A stretch of DNA of 64,000 bases from Modestobacter roseus (GTDB taxonomy: Bacteria; Actinomycetota; Actinomycetes; Mycobacteriales; Geodermatophilaceae), in the NCBI RefSeq assembly GCF_007994135.1, contig NZ_VLKF01000001.1, forward strand, positions 4,402,001 through 4,466,000. The letters run 5' to 3'. Every line of letters begins with the position of its first letter. Position 1 is the first letter of the stretch. Below are positions 62,281-64,000 of this stretch, piece after piece. Position numbers and translations under genes: made by a program. Under the pieces are notes generated by a model. That model ran no database searches, had not been told where the DNA came from, and saw only the letters and a program-made list of their open reading frames with translations.

Positions 62281-62314
62281 CGACCGGCCCACCACGGGCC
62301 GGTCGCCGGGGTCG
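62272..62314 (+). terminator. Perfect 19-bp hairpin terminator
   Basis: Arms 62272-62290 and 62296-62314 pair perfectly over 19 bp around the loop ACCAC, 17 bases after the stop of paralogue 2 and 59 bases before ppc. Confidence 0.8.
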
Positions 62315-62361
62315 TCCCCGTCCCGCGGCCGCCCCGTCACCAGCCGGACACACCCGGCCCG

Positions 62362-62367
62362 GATACT
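62362..62367 (+). promoter_or_regulatory. -10 element for leaderless start of ppc
   Basis: GATACT, six bases, GTG 62374. Confidence 0.45.
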
Positions 62368-62373
62368 CGTGCC

Positions 62374-64000
62374 GTGTCCGAAGCCACTGTCGACGTCGCC
62401 GACCTCCGCGTCCCCGGGGGTCCCACCGCCTCTGACGACCGCACCGACGACCTCCAGCTCCGTGACGACATCCGGCTGCTGGGCCGGGTGCTCGGCGAGG
62501 TGATCGCCGAGCAGGCCGGCCCGGAGGTGCTCGAGCTGGTCGAGTCCACCCGCGTGGAGGCGTTCGAGATCCGCCGCGACGAGCGGGACCGTTCCCAGCT
62601 CGCCGACCGCCTCGCCGGGCTCGACCCGAAGAGCGCCAACCACGTCGTCCGGGCGTTCAGCCACTTCTCGCTGCTGGCCAACATCGCCGAGGACGTGCAC
62701 CACGAGCGCCGCCGCAGGCACCACCGGCGCGAGGGCTCGCCGCCGCAGAAGGGCAGCCTCGCCGGCTCGCTGCAGCTGCTCGACGACGCCGGGCTGGACG
62801 GCGCCACCGTGGCGCGGGAGCTCGCCGGCGCGCTGGTGGTCCCGGTGGTCACCGCGCACCCGACCGAGACCCGACGCCGCACCATCTCCCAGGTGCAGCG
62901 GCAGGTCAGCGAGCTGATCCGGCAGCGTGGTCAGGAGCCGGGCGACGCGGAGGACCCGGCCTGGTCGGCCCGGCTCTCCCGCCAGGTGCTCACCCTGTGG
63001 CAGACGGCGCTGCTGCGGCTGAGCCGGCTGCGCCTGGCCGACGAGATCGACGAGGCGCTGCGCTACTACGAGCTGTCGCTGTTCGACGTGGTCCCGGCGA
63101 TCAACACCGAGCTGCGCCAGGCCCTGCGCGAGCGGTGGCCGGACGCCGACCTGCTGCGCGAGCCGATGCTGCAGCCGGGCTCGTGGATCGGCGGGGACCG
63201 AGACGGCAACCCGTTCGTCACCGCCGACGCCGTCCGCCGGGCCACCACCCGCCAGGCGGCGACGGCGCTGGAGCACCACCTGGCCGAGCTGCTCGCGCTG
63301 GGCGCGGAGCTGTCGATGTCCGACCGGCTGGTCCGCCCGACGCCGGAGCTGTACGCGCTGGCCGACGCCGCCGGTGACGACTCACCGTTCCGCGCCGACG
63401 AGCCCTACCGCCGGGCGCTGCGGGGCATCCACGGGCGGCTGGCCGCCACGGCGCTGCGGGTGCTCGGCTCGGTGCCGGGCCAGCAGCCGGAGGTGCTGCT
63501 GGACCCCTACGTCGCGCCCGAGGAGCTGCGCGCCGACCTGGACGTGCTCGACACCTCGCTGCGCAGCCACGGCGCGGGCGCGCTGGCCGACGACCGGCTG
63601 GCCCGGCTGCGCGACGCGGTGGAGGTCTTCGGCTTCCACCTGTGCGGGCTGGACATGCGGCAGAACTCCTCGGTGCACGAGGAGGTGCTCGCCGAGCTGC
63701 TGGCCTGGGCCGGCGTCTGCGCCGACTACACCTCCCTCGACGAGGCGGCCCGGGTGGAGCTGCTCACCGGTGAGCTGCGGATGCGCCGGCCGCTGGTGCG
63801 GCGGGACGCCGAGCTGTCCGAGCTGGCGCGCGGCGAGCTGGACCTGCTGGTGGCCGCCGCCGAGCAGGTCGCGCTGCTGGGCCCGCGCACCATCCCCAAC
63901 TACGTGATCAGCATGTGCGAGTCGGTCAGCGACGTGCTGGAGGTCGCCGTCCTGCTCAAGGAGGTCGGCCTGCTCGACCCCGACGGCGCCGACGGGCCGC
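62374..64000 (+). CDS. ppc: Phosphoenolpyruvate carboxylase, N-terminal part cut by window end
   Basis: The reading frame runs open from GTG 62374 to the window end, about 542 residues of an expected 900 or more. [14 protein letters not shown] holds the catalytic His near residue 160, and [15 protein letters not shown] is the PEP/bicarbonate site; [14 protein letters not shown] further on is also typical. The enzyme adds bicarbonate to PEP to give oxaloacetate. A leaderless promoter lies directly before the start. Confidence 0.94.
   Translation, partial: MSEATVDVADLRVPGGPTASDDRTDDLQLRDDIRLLGRVLGEVIAEQAGPEVLELVESTRVEAFEIRRDERDRSQLADRLAGLDPKSANHVVRAFSHFSLLANIAEDVHHERRRRHHRREGSPPQKGSLAGSLQLLDDAGLDGATVARELAGALVVPVVTAHPTETRRRTISQVQRQVSELIRQRGQEPGDAEDPAWSARLSRQVLTLWQTALLRLSRLRLADEIDEALRYYELSLFDVVPAINTELRQALRERWPDADLLREPMLQPGSWIGGDRDGNPFVTADAVRRATTRQAATALEHHLAELLALGAELSMSDRLVRPTPELYALADAAGDDSPFRADEPYRRALRGIHGRLAATALRVLGSVPGQQPEVLLDPYVAPEELRADLDVLDTSLRSHGAGALADDRLARLRDAVEVFGFHLCGLDMRQNSSVHEEVLAELLAWAGVCADYTSLDEAARVELLTGELRMRRPLVRRDAELSELARGELDLLVAAAEQVALLGPRTIPNYVISMCESVSDVLEVAVLLKEVGLLDPDGADGP

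Noticed and set aside
59117-62353. A 1078-residue minus-strand frame covering the second LAYTG gene and SMP-30
   Set aside because: Only its last 307 residues (SMP-30) are real; the rest is antisense to the glycine-rich protein and stays open because of composition.

Overview
This window is about 75% GC, with dense short-gap gene packing, frequent GTG starts, many 4-base start/stop overlaps and many apparently leaderless promoters. It carries an actinobacterial marker (sepH) and a gene set (XPB-associated helicase-domain protein, DUF2771, MFS, DUF3027, DUF2530, serC, citrate synthase) that recalls the Rv0861c-Rv0889c neighbourhood of Mycobacterium tuberculosis, but rearranged. I infer a high-GC actinobacterium, most likely Geodermatophilaceae (Blastococcus/Geodermatophilus/Modestobacter). 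The genus call rests on overall style and not on a database search. I saw no rRNA, tRNA, CRISPR array, prophage or insertion sequence.

Layout. 1-16.8 kb: mostly housekeeping and hypothetical genes: a thioesterase fragment, a cyclopropane-fatty-acid-synthase-like methyltransferase, the helicase-domain/WYL protein, a DUF2771-MFS pair, DUF3027/DUF2530, MFS pumps (one with a MarR regulator), a purine permease, a 2H RNA phosphodiesterase that starts at CTG, and an aldo/keto reductase broken by a one-base deletion. 16.9-23.1 kb: a six-gene minus-strand unit with two ABC systems around a TetR regulator, preceded by a clear palindromic operator. 23.1-31.9 kb: a diguanylate cyclase, a renalase-like oxidoreductase, a TrmH-type methyltransferase, a general-stress membrane protein, a heterodimeric ABC exporter with one degenerate ATPase site, and sepH.

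32.3-37.6 kb: three plus-strand genes form a plausible peptide-amide (compatible-solute-like) system: a glutamine-dependent amidotransferase of the N-acetylglutaminylglutamine type, an S9 peptidase, and a circularly permuted ATP-grasp ligase. 37.6-47.9 kb: the most interesting region, a tight ten-gene minus-strand operon. In transcription order it encodes inositol-3-phosphate synthase, an HD-like protein, a SAM methyltransferase, a Gfo/Idh/MocA dehydrogenase, a zinc-ribbon metallo-beta-lactamase protein, a stand-alone YcaO enzyme, an IolE/IolI-like TIM barrel, a GT4 glycosyltransferase, a PIG-L deacetylase and GalE. Eight of nine junctions overlap (seven by 4 bases, one by 1). It reads as a biosynthetic pathway for an inositol-derived glycoside; I do not recognise the product.

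48-64 kb: serC, citrate synthase and pdxH (two of them followed by copies of a 60-base repeat), an MFS protein, a GlgC-like nucleotidyltransferase, UdgX-type uracil-DNA glycosylase, a NatAB-like ABC pair, two secreted glycine-rich/FnIII proteins with LAYTG sortase signals whose 3' halves are nearly identical, an SMP-30 family hydrolase between them, and the 5' part of phosphoenolpyruvate carboxylase.

Regulatory style. At about fifteen genes a hexamer fitting NANNNT (often TACCGT, GAGGAT or TAGNNT) ends 6-7 bases before the start codon with no usable Shine-Dalgarno sequence. This is the pattern expected for leaderless mRNAs and it was used here to choose starts.
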